The notes under the pieces were generated by a model. It made no database searches. It saw nothing but the letters and a program-made list of their open reading frames with translations, and was not told where the DNA came from. Of a DNA stretch of 64,000 bases, positions 52,811 to 64,000 are shown one piece after another. The position numbers and the translations under genes are program-made. Position 1 is the first letter of the stretch. Each line of letters begins with the position of its first letter. Origin of the DNA: Ceratorhiza oryzae-sativae (lineage: Eukaryota; Basidiomycota; Agaricomycetes; Cantharellales; Ceratobasidiaceae); NCBI GenBank assembly GCA_030998015.1, contig JARWMV010000068.1:1-64000 (forward strand), in the 5' to 3' direction.

Positions 52811-53393
52811 GTTGACGACGACAAGTCAGGCAACAAGGAAAAGAGTAAGAAAGGAAAAGAACTTGTATTCGACGAGAGGTCAAGTTCTTGAGGAGCCCTC
52901 TGCAAACTTGACCTGGTTTATATACATAGTACAAGCCACATCATAACAAACAAGTCTGTACAGTGAGTCATGACTGATAAGAGATAGAAGCAGTAGAAGC
53001 AACTGCGGAACTGCAGAATTTCACATCAGAGTTGAAATACATCTCGGTTGTCAGTCCGGACCACCCCCTGAATCACATGACACAGATATACCATAAAAGG
53101 CAAGTATGTTTGAAGCTGGTCTCATAAAATGTAGTAAATCGAGAAAATATTATAGAGTGGATATATAGAGATGTCGTGCCGGAATTCCGGCACGTTCCGT
53201 CTCCCTTGTAGCTCCGTCAGTTCTGCTCCGTTTGGGACCCACTGCAGATCAATCGATAGCGGCGACGTAAGGCTATCCAACGATACGCAGCGAGCCCCAA
53301 GCAGAGCAGAACTGACGGAGCTACAGGGGAGACGGAACATGCCGGAATTCCAGCACAACATCTCTATGGATATATGTGTGTCAGTTTGTGACA
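52811..53393 (-). repeat. 3' LTR of gypsy A element 3, with MITE
   Basis: Family A LTR interrupted at 53166-53366 by a MITE; followed by the polypurine tract CTTCCCCCCTTCAAG. Confidence 0.95.
53166..53366. mobile_element. 201-bp hAT-like foldback MITE
   Basis: Ends TAGAGATGTCGTGCCGG and the complement TAGAGATGTTGTGCTGG. Inverted repeats of about 80 bp leave a short centre. 8-bp TSD TGGATATA (53158-53165, 53367-53374); the empty site is seen in every other family A LTR. Mismatches between arms are mainly CpG to TpG/CpA. Confidence 0.93.
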
Positions 53394-56300
53394 CTTCCCC
53401 CCTTCAAGGCATGGGGGTCATAGGGTGCCTTTGGGTGTGACTTGACATAGTCAGCAATGAGTTCTGGTGCATTCACCAGGTCATCGTATGTTAGCCATTG
53501 TCGCTCATCGTAGCCGAGCCACTTGACATAGTATTCAAAGATGTTAGATCTTTTGTTGTATTGTGACTTTATGATCTGTTCCACTTCAAATTCTTCTTCC
53601 CCTTCAGGAGTTACCACAGGTGGTGGTGGGGGAACCTGACAGCCATAGGGGTTGTCTTTATATTTGGTCAGGAGTGAGACATGAAACACTGGGTGTATCT
53701 TCATGGTTATTGGTAGGTCCAGTTTGTAGGCATGTGTGCCATGTTGTGCTACCACCTTGAATGGTCCAACTCTTTTGTGGGCCAGTTTCCTGGAGGCCTG
53801 CTGTGTCCATATGTTTTCGGTATCAAGCCAGACTTTGTCTCCAACCTTAATAACTTCAGGAGTCCAATGCTTCTGGTTGTAGTATTCCTTGATCCTCTGG
53901 TTTGCTATTTCCAGGGCAGCCTTAAGTTTGTCATGGCCCTTTTGGAGCCATTCTGCATGGTTGTCTGCTAAAGGGAGTTCTGGTTCCTCCCTGTCCCCGA
54001 CTGCTAGCCTTGGGTGGAAACTGTAGTTTGCAAAGAATGGTGATTTGCCAGTTGAGGCGTTGACACCATTATTGTAGGCAAATTCAGCTAATGGTAGGAG
54101 CAAGACCCAGTCGTCTTGTCTGTCTGATACATAGTGTCTGATGTACCCTTCCACTACTTGGTTGGCCTGTTTGGACTGGCCATCTGTCTGAGGGTGGTAT
54201 GCTGTGGAGTAGGAGGGTTTTATATCCAGTCGTTTGTATAAGTGCCTTAAGAATTTGGATGCAAAGTTGGGGCCGTGGTCTGAGATTGTTTTCCATGGTA
54301 ACCCATGGAGTTTCCATACATATGTTAGGAACAGGTTGGTGCAATCCATAGCACTGGCTTCTGATTGACATGGAATAAAGTGGACCATTTTTGTCAGGTG
54401 GTCGACAACTGTAAATATGGCATCAAACCCCTCTGACAGGGGTAGCCTGGTGATCAGATCATAAGTAATTTCCTCCCAAGGTTTTTCTGGTGCAGGTATT
54501 GGGTTTAGGAGCCCTGGGGGAACTTGGTTGCTGTGCTTGTTCCTGATGCATGACTTGCAGTGTGTGACATATTCATTGACTGATTTTTTCATTGATAACC
54601 ACGTGTATTTGCGATTTAGCAATTCATATGTTCTGAACTGTCCTGGGTGTCCTGCTGCTGGGCTGTCGTGACAGCTTTCAATGACCAGTTTGCAAAGTTC
54701 TTTGTTATTTGGGATGTAGATTCTGCCCTTGTGTTGTAAGAGTCCTTCATCCCATTCCCAATCTTTGACCTTCTCATTGTCATCTAGGGCTTTTAGGACT
54801 TTTGATAGGTGTTTGTCCCCTGGGATAGCATCCCTAATGAGTTGTTCTAGGTCATTGTCTGGCATGATTGCTTGCAGGCATAGTGATTTCAGCTCCAAAA
54901 ATTGGTTTTGCACAAGCAGAGCTTGGCTCTCACCCCCCTCTTTAGGGATGTGTCTTGACAGCCTAGAGAGTATGTCTGCCTGGCCATTCTTCACCCCTTC
55001 AATATATAGAATTTTGAATTTGAACCTGGATAAGAACTCATGCCACCATGTGACCCAACTGTTCAGTGGCCGATTTGTCTTCCAATACTCCAAATTCTTG
55101 TGGTCACAAACAATGTTTACCGGGTGTTCGGCCCCTTCTAGCAAATGACGCCAGTGTTTGAGGGCCTTTATAATTGCCAGCATTTCTTTGTTGTAAATAT
55201 TGTAATTTCTTTCTGCTGGGACCATTGCCTTGGAGTAATAGGAAATTGGGTGGAGCATTCCATCCTCTCCATATTGCAATAATACAGCACCTGTGGCATA
55301 GCCTGAGGCGTCAGTTTCCAAAATGAATGGTTTGTTGGGCTCTGGCTGAATTAGGAGGGGGGCTTCTTTTAATTTTTGCTTCAGCAGGTTCCATGCCTGA
55401 TCCCTTTCTTCTGTCCATTCCCATTTTACATCCTTCTTGACAAGTTCATAAAGACATCTTGTAATTTTCGAAAAGTCTTTTATGAAGTGCCTCAACCAAT
55501 TTGCAAACCCCAACCCTTCCAGGACTTCAGTTGGGTTGGTAGGGGTTGGCCATTCAACAGCCTTTTCAACCTTGGCTGGGTCTACTTTAATTCCCTGGGG
55601 AGTCACTACTATTCCCAGGTAATCAACTTCAGTGACATCGAAAACGCATTTCTCCAGGGCGCAATAGAGGCCAGCTTTTTGAAGGCAATGTAAGACTTCC
55701 TTGACATGTTCATCATGTTCTTCCTGGTTTTTGGAGAATACTAATATGTCGTCCATATAGATTACCACATAAATGCCTTTGATGTCTTGGAACTCTTCCC
55801 AGATCATGGCCATGAAGGTTCCTGGTGCGTTCTTTTGACCAAATTGCATGACTAAGGGCTTGTACAGCCCATATTTGGTCTTAAAAGCTGCTTTCCATTC
55901 ATCCCCTTCCTGAATTTGTATGAGGTTGAAGCCCCATTTTAGATCAAACTTGGTGAATATCTTTGCCCCACACAGCGTCTCCACAATATCATTGATGCGT
56001 GGGAGTGGGTACACATTAGAGACTGTCATTTTGTTTAGTCACCGGTAGTCGATGCACATGTGCAGCTTCCCATTCTTCTTTTTGACAAATATGACTGGAG
56101 ATGCCATTGGTGACCTTGAGGGTCTGATATGCCCTGCTTTCAGTTGGCGCTCCAAGGTTTTGCACAATTCTGCATCTTCCTTGACACCCACACTATATAT
56201 GGGGCCATGCCTTGGCTTGGCATCTGGTTTTAAATCTATTTCCATATCCCACTTTCTATGGGGTGGTAACGGCTGGATGTCGTCTTCTTCAGCGAATATT

Positions 56301-56911
56301 TTCTTGAACTCCCTGTATTTGATTGGGAGGGAATCTAAAGAGTCCAACTGGAGCTCCTTGGGTTTGTTTGCTTGCACATGTAGGGGTTTTGTAATGCAGT
56401 GTTTCAAGCAGATTGGTGAGTTGAACTTCATATCTTTCCCCTCCCAATCAATGTCTGGGTTATGGAATTTGAGCCACGACATGCCCAGAACTAGATCATT
56501 TTTGCTGACATTCACAATGTAGGCACTGAGGATCTCTCGGTGCTCTTGAATACACAACTCAAAGGTGCAGTAATGGGTCACAGACCCAGAGTCTATCTCC
56601 CTTCCATCGATTACCCTCAGTTTCTTGGGTGTTTTTAGGACGATGGTGGGAATATGGTATTGTTTAACCAAATCTTCATGTATAAATACTGACGTGGCCC
56701 CTGAGTCAATCATGGCCCATCCATTAAATTTTTTCATGTTATATGCAGATTTGCGTTCAGGGGTTATGCACAGGGGAAATGCATGAAAGAAAAACTGTAG
56801 CTGTGATTGGTTTCCTAACAACATACATTCCATTTCCATATTTTTATTTTCATTATGCGCATTTTGTAACATAGCGCCCAAGACCACCCCCCTGGCACAG
56901 TTTGAGCTCAT
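53381..56911 (-). pseudogene. Gypsy A element 3 pol, one nonsense codon
   Basis: Collinear over its whole length with the intact element 2 pol: DSGATS, YMDD, RNase H, HHCC, DDE (YDLITRLP, SDHGPNF), GPY/F and chromodomain (YYVKWLGYDERQWLTYDDL). The only break is a TGA at 56041-56039, where element 2 has CGA for Arg in CIDYRRLNEM. GQSKQAN replaces GQSERAN, so the catalytic Glu of integrase is Lys here, another reason it should be inactive. Confidence 0.93.
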
Positions 56912-58296
56912 TCTTTTACCAACTCTTTGTTGGTTGTTTCTACATCCTCAACCACTGCCTTGTATCCTGACATCTTAGCTGAGGGGCATTTGGCTGCAAT
57001 ATGACCCCGTCCTCCACAGTTATAGCAGGTGTTTGTCCCCTTTCCTTTTCCTGCGCTATCCAGATCCATTGTGTCTGGATCCCTTGCCTTGGGGGCTGCT
57101 GGTGGATGATTATCCTTCTTTATGTCCTTGAAGGATTCTTGTACATTGGCATTGCTGCCATCGTAGCAGACAGTTGGAACTGTGAAGCCCTTCGCATTGG
57201 GCCCAATGGCCACAATCTGACCTTTTACAGCTCTCCCATCCTTAATCTTATATATCCATTCCCCATTTTTGAATTTCTCCTTTTGGGGAGTGCTTTGGGG
57301 GTTATTGGTCAGCCTACTGGATGAGGCATTGCTGCTGGGTTTGTTACTCCCATGAGATGTTTGTTTGCTACCGAACAAGATGAGGTGGCGGTCAATTTCT
57401 AGGGCTTGCTGAGTGAGTTGGGCAAAGGTTTTGGTGCAGGGGTCATAGTTTTGGGCCACCATGCTATCTGTTACATCTGATGATAGACCATTGTAGAACT
57501 GATCATGCATGGCGGCATCGTTGTAGTTGAGACCTGTGGAATATAGGTTGAATAGGGTGAGGTAATCCTGAACTGTCTTGGATTGTTTCAGTTTCCGCCA
57601 CTTGTCGTGGTTATTTTCAGTGCAGTTCAGATCCCCATAACAGGTAGTAAATTCTTGCCAGAACAGACTGGCATTGTGAAGCCAGGGGATCGCAGTTCCA
57701 GGGTTTAAAATTTCAAATTCTTCATATGAGTTGACCCATTCGGCTGCTGATCCTTCAAGATAGGATGTGATAAATGCGACCACTTGGTCAGCTGAGTGCC
57801 CACTCATATTGGTATTGATGTATTGGGTGCATGTGATCCTGAATGAGATGGCTTCTTCACACTTTGTGCCATTGAACTTTTGGGGAGCTGCCATCTTGAC
57901 TTTTATGGCTGATCCGCCAGTGGTAACAGTAGCTGTTGGCTGTGGTTGGGTCGCACCAGTGATTGGTTGTGCTTGGGTGGCACCTGAGCCACCTGATGAG
58001 GTGTTTATTTGTGCTTCAACACGTGTGATCGTCGTTTGAAGTATTGCTAACATGCCCACAAGGTTATTGACACTGGTGGCCAGTCCAGCCACATTGGCAT
58101 CTATTTTTGTCTGGTTGGTGGTGAGCCTTGCTTCGAGCGTATCTGTGTATGTCTTGTTGTTATGTTCTACGTCTCCAATGTCATTTTGGAGGTTGTTGGT
58201 TCGTTCTTGTAGTTCATCCATTGACTGGAGCATATAGATGACTTTTTCCCCATCAGACATATTTGCCCAAGCAGGGGTAGAGGGTTGTGACGCCAT
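56908..58296 (-). CDS. gag: Gypsy A element 3 Gag
   Basis: Uninterrupted Gag from the conserved ATG at 58296 (MASQPSTPAWANMSDGEK); the frame is open further upstream to 58329. N-terminal heptad-like region, capsid-like part (FITSYLEGSAAEWVNSYEEF), basic linker, CCHC knuckle CYNCGGRGHIAAKC. Ends in the ATGA overlap with pol (56908-56911). Arg positions are partly replaced compared with element 2, as expected from CpG loss. Confidence 0.85.
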   Translation of the reverse strand: MASQPSTPAWANMSDGEKVIYMLQSMDELQERTNNLQNDIGDVEHNNKTYTDTLEARLTTNQTKIDANVAGLATSVNNLVGMLAILQTTITRVEAQINTSSGGSGATQAQPITGATQPQPTATVTTGGSAIKVKMAAPQKFNGTKCEEAISFRITCTQYINTNMSGHSADQVVAFITSYLEGSAAEWVNSYEEFEILNPGTAIPWLHNASLFWQEFTTCYGDLNCTENNHDKWRKLKQSKTVQDYLTLFNLYSTGLNYNDAAMHDQFYNGLSSDVTDSMVAQNYDPCTKTFAQLTQQALEIDRHLILFGSKQTSHGSNKPSSNASSSRLTNNPQSTPQKEKFKNGEWIYKIKDGRAVKGQIVAIGPNAKGFTVPTVCYDGSNANVQESFKDIKKDNHPPAAPKARDPDTMDLDSAGKGKGTNTCYNCGGRGHIAAKCPSAKMSGYKAVVEDVETTNKELVKE

Positions 58297-58319
58297 TTCA
58301 GAGAAGACTTGGTAAAATT

Positions 58320-59287
58320 CTAAAGACAACGGAGACGATAAGGAAGTACAGGGAATTGGGAGTTGTTTTGATAATATAGGATTTCAGTTCCCTGCACAAG
58401 TCTATAAACCTCAAAGTTTCTGATTCTTGCAAACCTTAACCAAGTATTGTCCAAGTCCCAACTTTTGGTGTCTTGGCAACAATATGGGCACTCCACCCTC
58501 TTTAGTTTAGTTTGGTCCCGAAGGAGCGCTTCCTTGGGGAGGATTGATTTGGGCTGCTGGAAGGGGTGTTTCTTCCTGAATTGGCAAGCCTGTGCCACTT
58601 AGAAAGGTGGGGTGAGGGAGGTCTGACGGCGTTGAGAAGACGGGGAAGGCGTACTTGTGGGGTTCAACTGTTTCCCAGACTATAGCTTCTAGTTGGAGAT
58701 GGTCTTGGAGGAGGGATAGGTAGTCCTCCTGGTGTTTGCGCAAACGTTCAGTTAAGTGCACGCAACGGGCCTCGGCTTCGCAAAGTTTTTCACAGGTTTC
58801 TTTGTACTTATTCCGGTAATGATGGTACCTGTCTTGGAAATTTTCGATAGTGTTTAACAGGTGACAAAGAAGCTGTTGACCAAGGTTCTCCAGCTTATAG
58901 CTGGTTGTGGGGGATGGTGTAATAGTAAAGGAATTTGTCCTTCTTAGGACAATAAGGGCAGCGCGCTGGGAAGGTGGCTCCATTTGCCTGATGGCAAATT
59001 TTGCACTCAGGGGCACCTGGCTTGGTGACAAAGGCTTGTTGGGTGCGTCCGACTTTTTGGGGGTGGACTTTGATAATTAATACTCAGTTGAAATCGATGT
59101 GCCCAGCTTCTTCAAGGATACTTTCGACTGAGTTGAGGGTGAAGCAGTGGATTGACAGGTGTCCGAACCACCCACACAGACAGCAGCGCTGGTCTTCTGT
59201 AAAAGGTTGTGCCACTTGAGGGCTGTGCATTCCGTCAGAGACATACTCAAGCAAAAGCAGGATGAAAGAAAAATAGACCCTTCCCAA
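58320..59287 (-). pseudogene. Gypsy A element 3 accessory ORFs a-c
   Basis: ORF c at 58320-58598 (KRVECPYCCQDTKSWDLDNT), ORF b coiled-coil-like at 58507-59031 (QQLLCHLLNTIENFQDRYHH), ORF a zinc knuckle CCLCGWFGHLSIHC at 59084-59287. Same order as in element 2; ORF a is cut short by a stop after HIDFN. Confidence 0.55.
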
Positions 59288-59579
59288 GTCTATTGGAATA
59301 GGGAGGTGACCTCCATTGCTCAGCTACTTAAGGGCAATGAGTGACCCCACCTCTTGTCAACGAAAGAGATTAGAGAACCAAAGCTTGTTACAACGTGTGA
59401 GGGACCTGGCTATGCAAGGTTTCACAGAGGCGCATATAGGGCAATGATATCTCATGGCTGTGGATAGGTGGAGTAGGATTGGGGAAGGCAACAGGGAGTT
59501 ATCTCAAGACAACACCAACGGCGTTCCAGAAGTATCCCAGATGACACTGAGACTTACAATTGTCAAGAACTTGACCTGA
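59288..59579 (-). other. Leader and PBS of gypsy A element 3
   Basis: Homologous to 18000-18291. Ends with TCAAGAACTTGACCT next to the LTR, the self-priming PBS. Confidence 0.75.
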
Positions 59580-61400
59580 TGTTGATGACGACAAGTCAGG
59601 CAACAAGGAAAAGAGTAAGAAAGGAAAAGAACTTGTATTCGATGAGAGGTCAAGTTCTTGAGGAGCCCTCTGCGAACTTGACCTGGTTTATATACATAGT
59701 ACAAGCCACATCATAACAAACAAGTCCGTACAGTGAGTCATGACTGATAAGAGATTAGAGAAGCTGTGCCAGAATTTTGCAGGACTCCGGCACCTGCAGC
59801 AGGACTCCTGCGCTTTTTGGCCATTCTGGCACTGGCACTGGCACTGGCTCGCCAGTTGCCGGAGTCCGTGCCAGAATTCTGGCAGGTGCAGGAGCATGCC
59901 AGAATCCCGGGACTCCTGCAACTGGCTATGGTCAGAACTCACCACATCAAGTTGTGTAATAGCTCATTAGATGCGCAGAAGAGAGAGCATTCCAATGATA
60001 TAGAGCACGTTTCATACAAAATTCATTCTGGCAAATTTTACACAGTTCTTTTGTTCGGGTCTTTGTGGCCAACATTTCCAGGGCCATAAACCTCACCACA
60101 ATCTCTCGCAAAGTAGCTCATTAAATGCGCAAAAATCAGGAGATCACAGATATGTCATTTGCTCCGCGCAAAAATTCGATAACGCATAGTTCGCTCCAAA
60201 TTGATGCTCAGGAAATATTCTGGGAAATGCGCACATGCTTTTCACCACAAAGAAAGCTGTTTGAAGCTTATCCGACCAGCTAGCCTTTCTCCTGAGCTTG
60301 AAAAACCACTACTGACATTATATCTAGTAAATACATTGACTGGATAACTATGAACCGGGGTGTGTGCAGGCAACCTCACTGTCAACCCAGCAGAATCACT
60401 GCACATGGTCGGAAATTTATGTTATAAGCTTGTTCCAGATGTTTCAGGTACCTGAGATAGGGCAATAAGCATCCCTGAATCTGTCTGTGATACTAAGAAA
60501 GCCAGAATAGCACTGTGTGGGTGTCCATGGCGCATTTCAGGGGGTTTTCAGCATCAGGGGCGCTGTTCCCCCAGTTTCACCAGCTAAAACACCTTCAATC
60601 AGGCTGGTTTTTGGTATATAGAGTCCTTATGATAATGCGCATCGACTCCGCGCAAGGGAGCGAGGTTTGCACGGCTGGTTTCACTAGCGCTTGTGGCGCT
60701 GTTCAGGGGTTTCCCCCTTTATATCCCTGATAACTTTCGATAAAAGCGTTCGTTTATTATGAAAATATGTGCATTCGATTCCTCTCAGTGAGACGAGTCA
60801 ATTGGTATGTATATCGCCCCAATTAGAGCTCAGGATAGCGAGCTTGAACATCTGCGCATCCCCTGAATATTTTTCTTAGACGATTCTGCGCCGATACTGC
60901 TCATTTCTTAACCGTTTGTAATCAAGTAAAGTACAATTTGATCCGCTGAATTTTGCGCATTTTATGAGTGCTTAATATATGCAATCCGTGGTGGTCATGT
61001 ACAGGTGACAATGTGCCAGTATTCAGGTATGCATGTATGCAGGTATGCCAGTACTGCAGGACTCCGCCTAGGACTCCAGCACCCTTGAGGCTATTCTGGC
61101 ACCTGCACTGGCAACTGGCACACCGGAATTTGCTGGAATTTTAGCCAGAATTCTGGCAAGTTCTGGCTGCAGGAGCCTGGCACAGCACCTCTATAAGAGA
61201 TAGAAGCAGTAGAAGCGACTGCGGAACTGCAGAATTTCACATCAGAGTTGAAATACATCTTGGTTGTCAGTCCGGACCACCCCCTGAATCACATGACACA
61301 GATATACCATAAAAGGCAAGTATGTTTGAAGCTGGTCTCATAAAATGTAGTAAATCAAGAAAATATTATAGAGTGGATATATGCATGTCAGTTTGTGACA
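59580..61400 (-). repeat. 5' LTR of gypsy A element 3, split by a hAT element
   Basis: LTR parts 59580-59755 and 61202-61400 (375 bp in all after removing the hAT and one TSD copy). Confidence 0.95.
59756..61193. mobile_element. Non-autonomous hAT element, copy 2 (1,438 bp)
   Basis: Reverse-complement twin of 20400-21833: ends TAGAGAAGCTGTGCCAG and CTGGCACAGCACCTCTA, 8-bp TSD TAAGAGAT (59748-59755, 61194-61201). The twins differ mainly at homopolymer lengths. No transposase. Confidence 0.95.
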
Positions 61401-61405
61401 TCACC

Positions 61406-63199
61406 AATACCACAGGTGATAGCTCAGGCAGCAAGTTCGACACTGACGATGCATACAGCATTACTTCCAATGTACTGTCCCTTACTGACACTCCCACCAT
61501 ATCCTTGACCAGTGAGAGCCCAACCTCCAAAGCCATTGAACTACCTGCATACAATGAGCTCAATGGATTGGAGGAAGTGTTCTTCAAGCTCACCCTTGAT
61601 GATCCTGTTCCACCAAAAACAGAACTGTCCATGGCAACTCCTGATGCCCCTGAAACACATTGGTCCTTCCCCACTCAACATATACTGTCCGAAGACAACC
61701 CGACTGTTGAGCAAGCATTATCCGGACCGAATGCAACCGAATGGAAGTCAGCCATGGAAGTGGAAGTGGCCACCCTTGAGAAAATGGGAAGTTACAAACT
61801 TGTCGACCTCCCAGCCAATCGAAAAGCCATTGGAAACAAATGGGTACTAACCATTAAATGCAACAAAAATGGTAAGCCTGTTTGTTATAAGGCTCAATTA
61901 GTTGCGCAGGGATTTAGTCAGCAACCAGGAATCAACTTTGGAGATACTTACACACCGGTTGTACAACTTGATTCTATTTGTATCATCACATCCTTGGTGA
62001 ATCAATTCAATTGGGACTTGAGGCAGCTTGATGTAAGTTCTGCTTACCTACATGCGAACATAAATGAAGAACTTTATATGCATCAGATACCATACTTCAA
62101 GGACAAAACAAATAAGGTACTTTGTCTTAAACATTCAATTTATGGACTGAAACAAGCAGGTTGAATGTGGAATCAGTTATTCAATAATAAACTCAAGCGG
62201 CTTGGATATGTACCTTGCAAAACCGACGTGTGTGTTTATTGACATATAATCAACATTGAAGATGAACTCTTCATTGCAATACTTGCAATTCACATTGACA
62301 ACATTATGGTTGCAAGTTCGAGCAACCATACTGACTTTGTTATCAAAGAACTAATGGAAGCCTTTGAAATGCGCAACCTAGGTTCCATCCAACACTTCTT
62401 AGGTATAAGCTTTACTTGTGATCGTGAGCAAGGCACTTTAACTTTGAGTCAAAAAGCATATATTGACTCTATAGTTGAATCTGCAGGTTTGCAGAATGCC
62501 TACACCACTCACATGCCCATGACACTGAATATTCAACTCACTTGATTTGAAGGTACAAAATCCAATTTTAATTATGGAATGTACATTGGTAAGCTACTAT
62601 ATGTGGCCCTTTGCACAAGGCCCAACATAGCTTATGTCATTACATTCCTAGCCCAATTCACAATGTGCTTTGGATTGGCACATGTGACAGCTGTGAAGCA
62701 CATGATCTGTTACCTAAAGGGCACTGCTTCACATGGGATAATGTACCATTGATCCAATGAAGGATTTGGAGAGTTAGGATATTCAGATGCTGACTGGGGG
62801 AGTAACTTACTTGACTGTAAGTCCATCTCTGGTAATATATTTTTACTCAGAGGTGCAGCTATTTCTTGGTCTGCTAAGAAGCAAGCCACCATTGCTTTAT
62901 CAATGATGGAAGCTGAGTATATGGCACTTTCACATGCATGTACTCAGGCACTATGGCTGTGCCAGTTTCTTGAAGAGTTATACTATGAAGCTGACACACC
63001 AACCCTAATACTTTCAGATAATCTTGCTGCACTTACGCTTTCAGTTGAGTTGCAATGTCATGGATGCTTGAAACACATCAACATTTGCCATCACTTCATG
63101 TGTGATGTTATTGAGCAGCGCAAGGTATCTACTTTGTATGTACTGTCCAAAGAGAACCTTGCCAATGCACTAACTAAAGCATTGCCGGCTCCCCTTTAG
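61406..63199 (+). pseudogene. Copia 1 pol: reverse transcriptase and RNase H
   Basis: RT starts about 61730 (EWKSAMEVEVATLEKMGSYK), then NKWVLTIKCNKNGKPVCYKA, AQGFSQQPGINFGDTYTPVV, LDVSSAYLHANINEELYM and IYGLKQAG before a TGA at 62162. The catalytic motif region reads HIDNIMVASS near 62290, whereas copia RTs have YVDD, so it is mutated. LGSIQHFLGI and RNase H (SMMEAEYMALSHACTQALWL; LSKENLANALTKALP) follow to 63199. Confidence 0.9.
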
Positions 63200-63414
63200 T
63201 TATTTCTAAGCCAATTATGGGGGAGCTGTACACAATGATTACTGAAGTTGAAGAGGATGAGTAATCAACCTGTATAATCAATATAATAGTTGAATTGAAA
63301 TAATGGAATCATTCTGAATGTTTGAAAGTCTGATACAGTCTTTGGAATTGGCTATATTCATGTAATAAATTTCTAATCATTCCTGTAGTTTACACTTACT
63401 TGATTAAGGGGGAG

Positions 63415-63651
63415 TGTAGAATATTCATGTACATACTCAAATGATCTAGAATGCGTATGAGTCAGTAATCAAGTCAAGTGTGAATGCATCATGTATGCGC
63501 AGTATATGCGCAGCAGCAGAGCATATGACTCATGTGAATACATTGGGTATAAATAAGGACTCTATGAGCCCCCCATACTCCATCTCTTCACTTACATTCA
63601 CACATTCTTTTGTAAACCGTTTTTATATAATATATACATTTGATTTCTATA
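63415..63651 (+). repeat. 3' LTR of copia 1
   Basis: 237 bp, TGTAGAATATTCATG...TTTCTATA, preceded by AAGGGGGAG and followed by TSD AATTT. Confidence 0.95.
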
Positions 63652-63656
63652 AATTT

Positions 63657-64000
63657 CAGTCCCGGTTTTGTTGCAGAACTTGCATAAGTGGCAGTTGATG
63701 AGCTCTTTGCTGTTATCAAAATGTATGCACTTGATTTTGCAGCCTTTCTGAGTGCAAATGAAATTTGCCAGTGCAATGTAGCAATCAACAGCTTCACTTT
63801 TATTGCACATGAAGTTGACAAACATAAATCAGGTGGCTGCATTGATGAATACTATGTAGTAGTGATTGCCTTGGATTGAGTTTATCAATGCCAGGCCCCA
63901 GACATCTGAGTAAATGAGATTGGCAATCTTGCAAGGGGTTTTGATGGCAACAGTACCAAAGGACACGTGTGAGATTTGCCTTGTACACACCCTAGGCAAT
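63657..64000 (-). pseudogene. Copia 2 integrase core (continues past window)
   Basis: Minus-strand CKIKCIHFDNSKELINCHLC resembles the second catalytic Asp region of copia integrase (usually DNGGEF). Upstream frames (63800-63988) are decayed. Continues the copia 2 copy cut at 49606. Confidence 0.7.

Larger units (their letters stand above)
52811..61400 (-). mobile_element. Ty3/gypsy family A, element 3
   Basis: LTRs 52811-53393 (carrying a MITE) and 59580-61400 (carrying a 1.44 kb hAT); 374 and 375 bp without the insertions. Perfect TSD TCACC (52806-52810, 61401-61405). Inserted in copia 1 pol. Gag is open and pol has one in-frame TGA. CpG decay is advanced compared with element 2. Confidence 0.95.
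49612..63651 (+). mobile_element. Ty1/copia element 1 (split by gypsy A element 3)
   Basis: Two 237 bp LTRs (49612-49848, 63415-63651) and perfect TSD AATTT (49607-49611, 63652-63656). Polypurine tract AAGGGGGAG just before the 3' LTR. Its pol is interrupted at 52811-61400 by gypsy A element 3. Net length about 5.4 kb. Inserted in the integrase of copia 2. Stops, mostly TGA for Arg, make it inactive. Confidence 0.95.

Noticed and set aside
1..64000. CRISPR arrays, rRNA genes, bacterial features
   Set aside because: No regularly spaced repeats with unique spacers and no rRNA-like sequence were seen; gene content is eukaryotic.

Overview
The window is almost entirely transposable-element sequence from what is most likely a basidiomycete (Agaricomycete-type) fungal genome. 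It contains chromodomain Ty3/gypsy elements of the Tf1/sushi type, Ty1/copia elements and hAT DNA transposons. Its introns are about 50 bp with GTATGT/GCTAAC/TAG-style signals, there are no bacterial operon features, and no intact ordinary host gene was found. Species cannot be resolved from sequence alone.

Layout. (1) 1-5601: decayed gypsy 'family B' copy 1 (+), cut at the left by an LTR of an unidentified 'family E' and carrying a solo B LTR in its RT. (2) 5691-19581: gypsy 'family A' element 1 (-), itself interrupted at 11723-18668 by a complete family A element 2 with intact gag and pol. (3) 19587-22573: remains of an unidentified minus-strand gene plus a 1.43 kb non-autonomous hAT. (4) 22574-34545: a single-LTR, circularly permuted family B element (-) between two E LTRs. 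Its leader holds a 3.0 kb hAT with a decayed transposase, and that hAT carries a solo family C LTR in an intron. (5) 34546-36528: an old, truncated A-like gypsy (element D) with a solo B LTR. (6) 36529 to the window end: a Russian doll. Copia 2 (-) is split by gypsy C (36635-46909) and by copia 1 (49612-63651, +). Copia 1 is split by gypsy A element 3 (52811-61400, -), whose LTRs carry a 201 bp MITE and a second 1.44 kb hAT. Most nestings are proved by perfect 5-bp (LTR) or 8-bp (hAT) target-site duplications (TSDs).

The standout is gypsy C. Between pol and the 3' LTR it carries about 3.6 kb of non-retroviral cargo. This includes an intact 428-codon gene with all landmarks of a CRESS-DNA-virus/geminivirus-like Rep (HUH endonuclease plus SF3 helicase), and a divergently transcribed one-intron gene across a shared intergenic region with 61-bp CACGTG repeats. 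It also includes two further minus-strand ORFs and a tRNA-like foldback. The divergent layout recalls ambisense CRESS-DNA genomes.

Three themes recur. All three gypsy families (A, B, C) show a self-priming signature: a 12-15 nt primer-binding site complementary to sequence about 26 bp downstream of the LTR TATA box. Most premature stops examined in the decayed copies are TGA where intact relatives need Arg (CGA), which indicates CpG deamination; element 2, with its CpGs intact, is the youngest. Near-identical duplicated segments differ mostly by 1-2 nt indels, so some frameshifts may be assembly errors.
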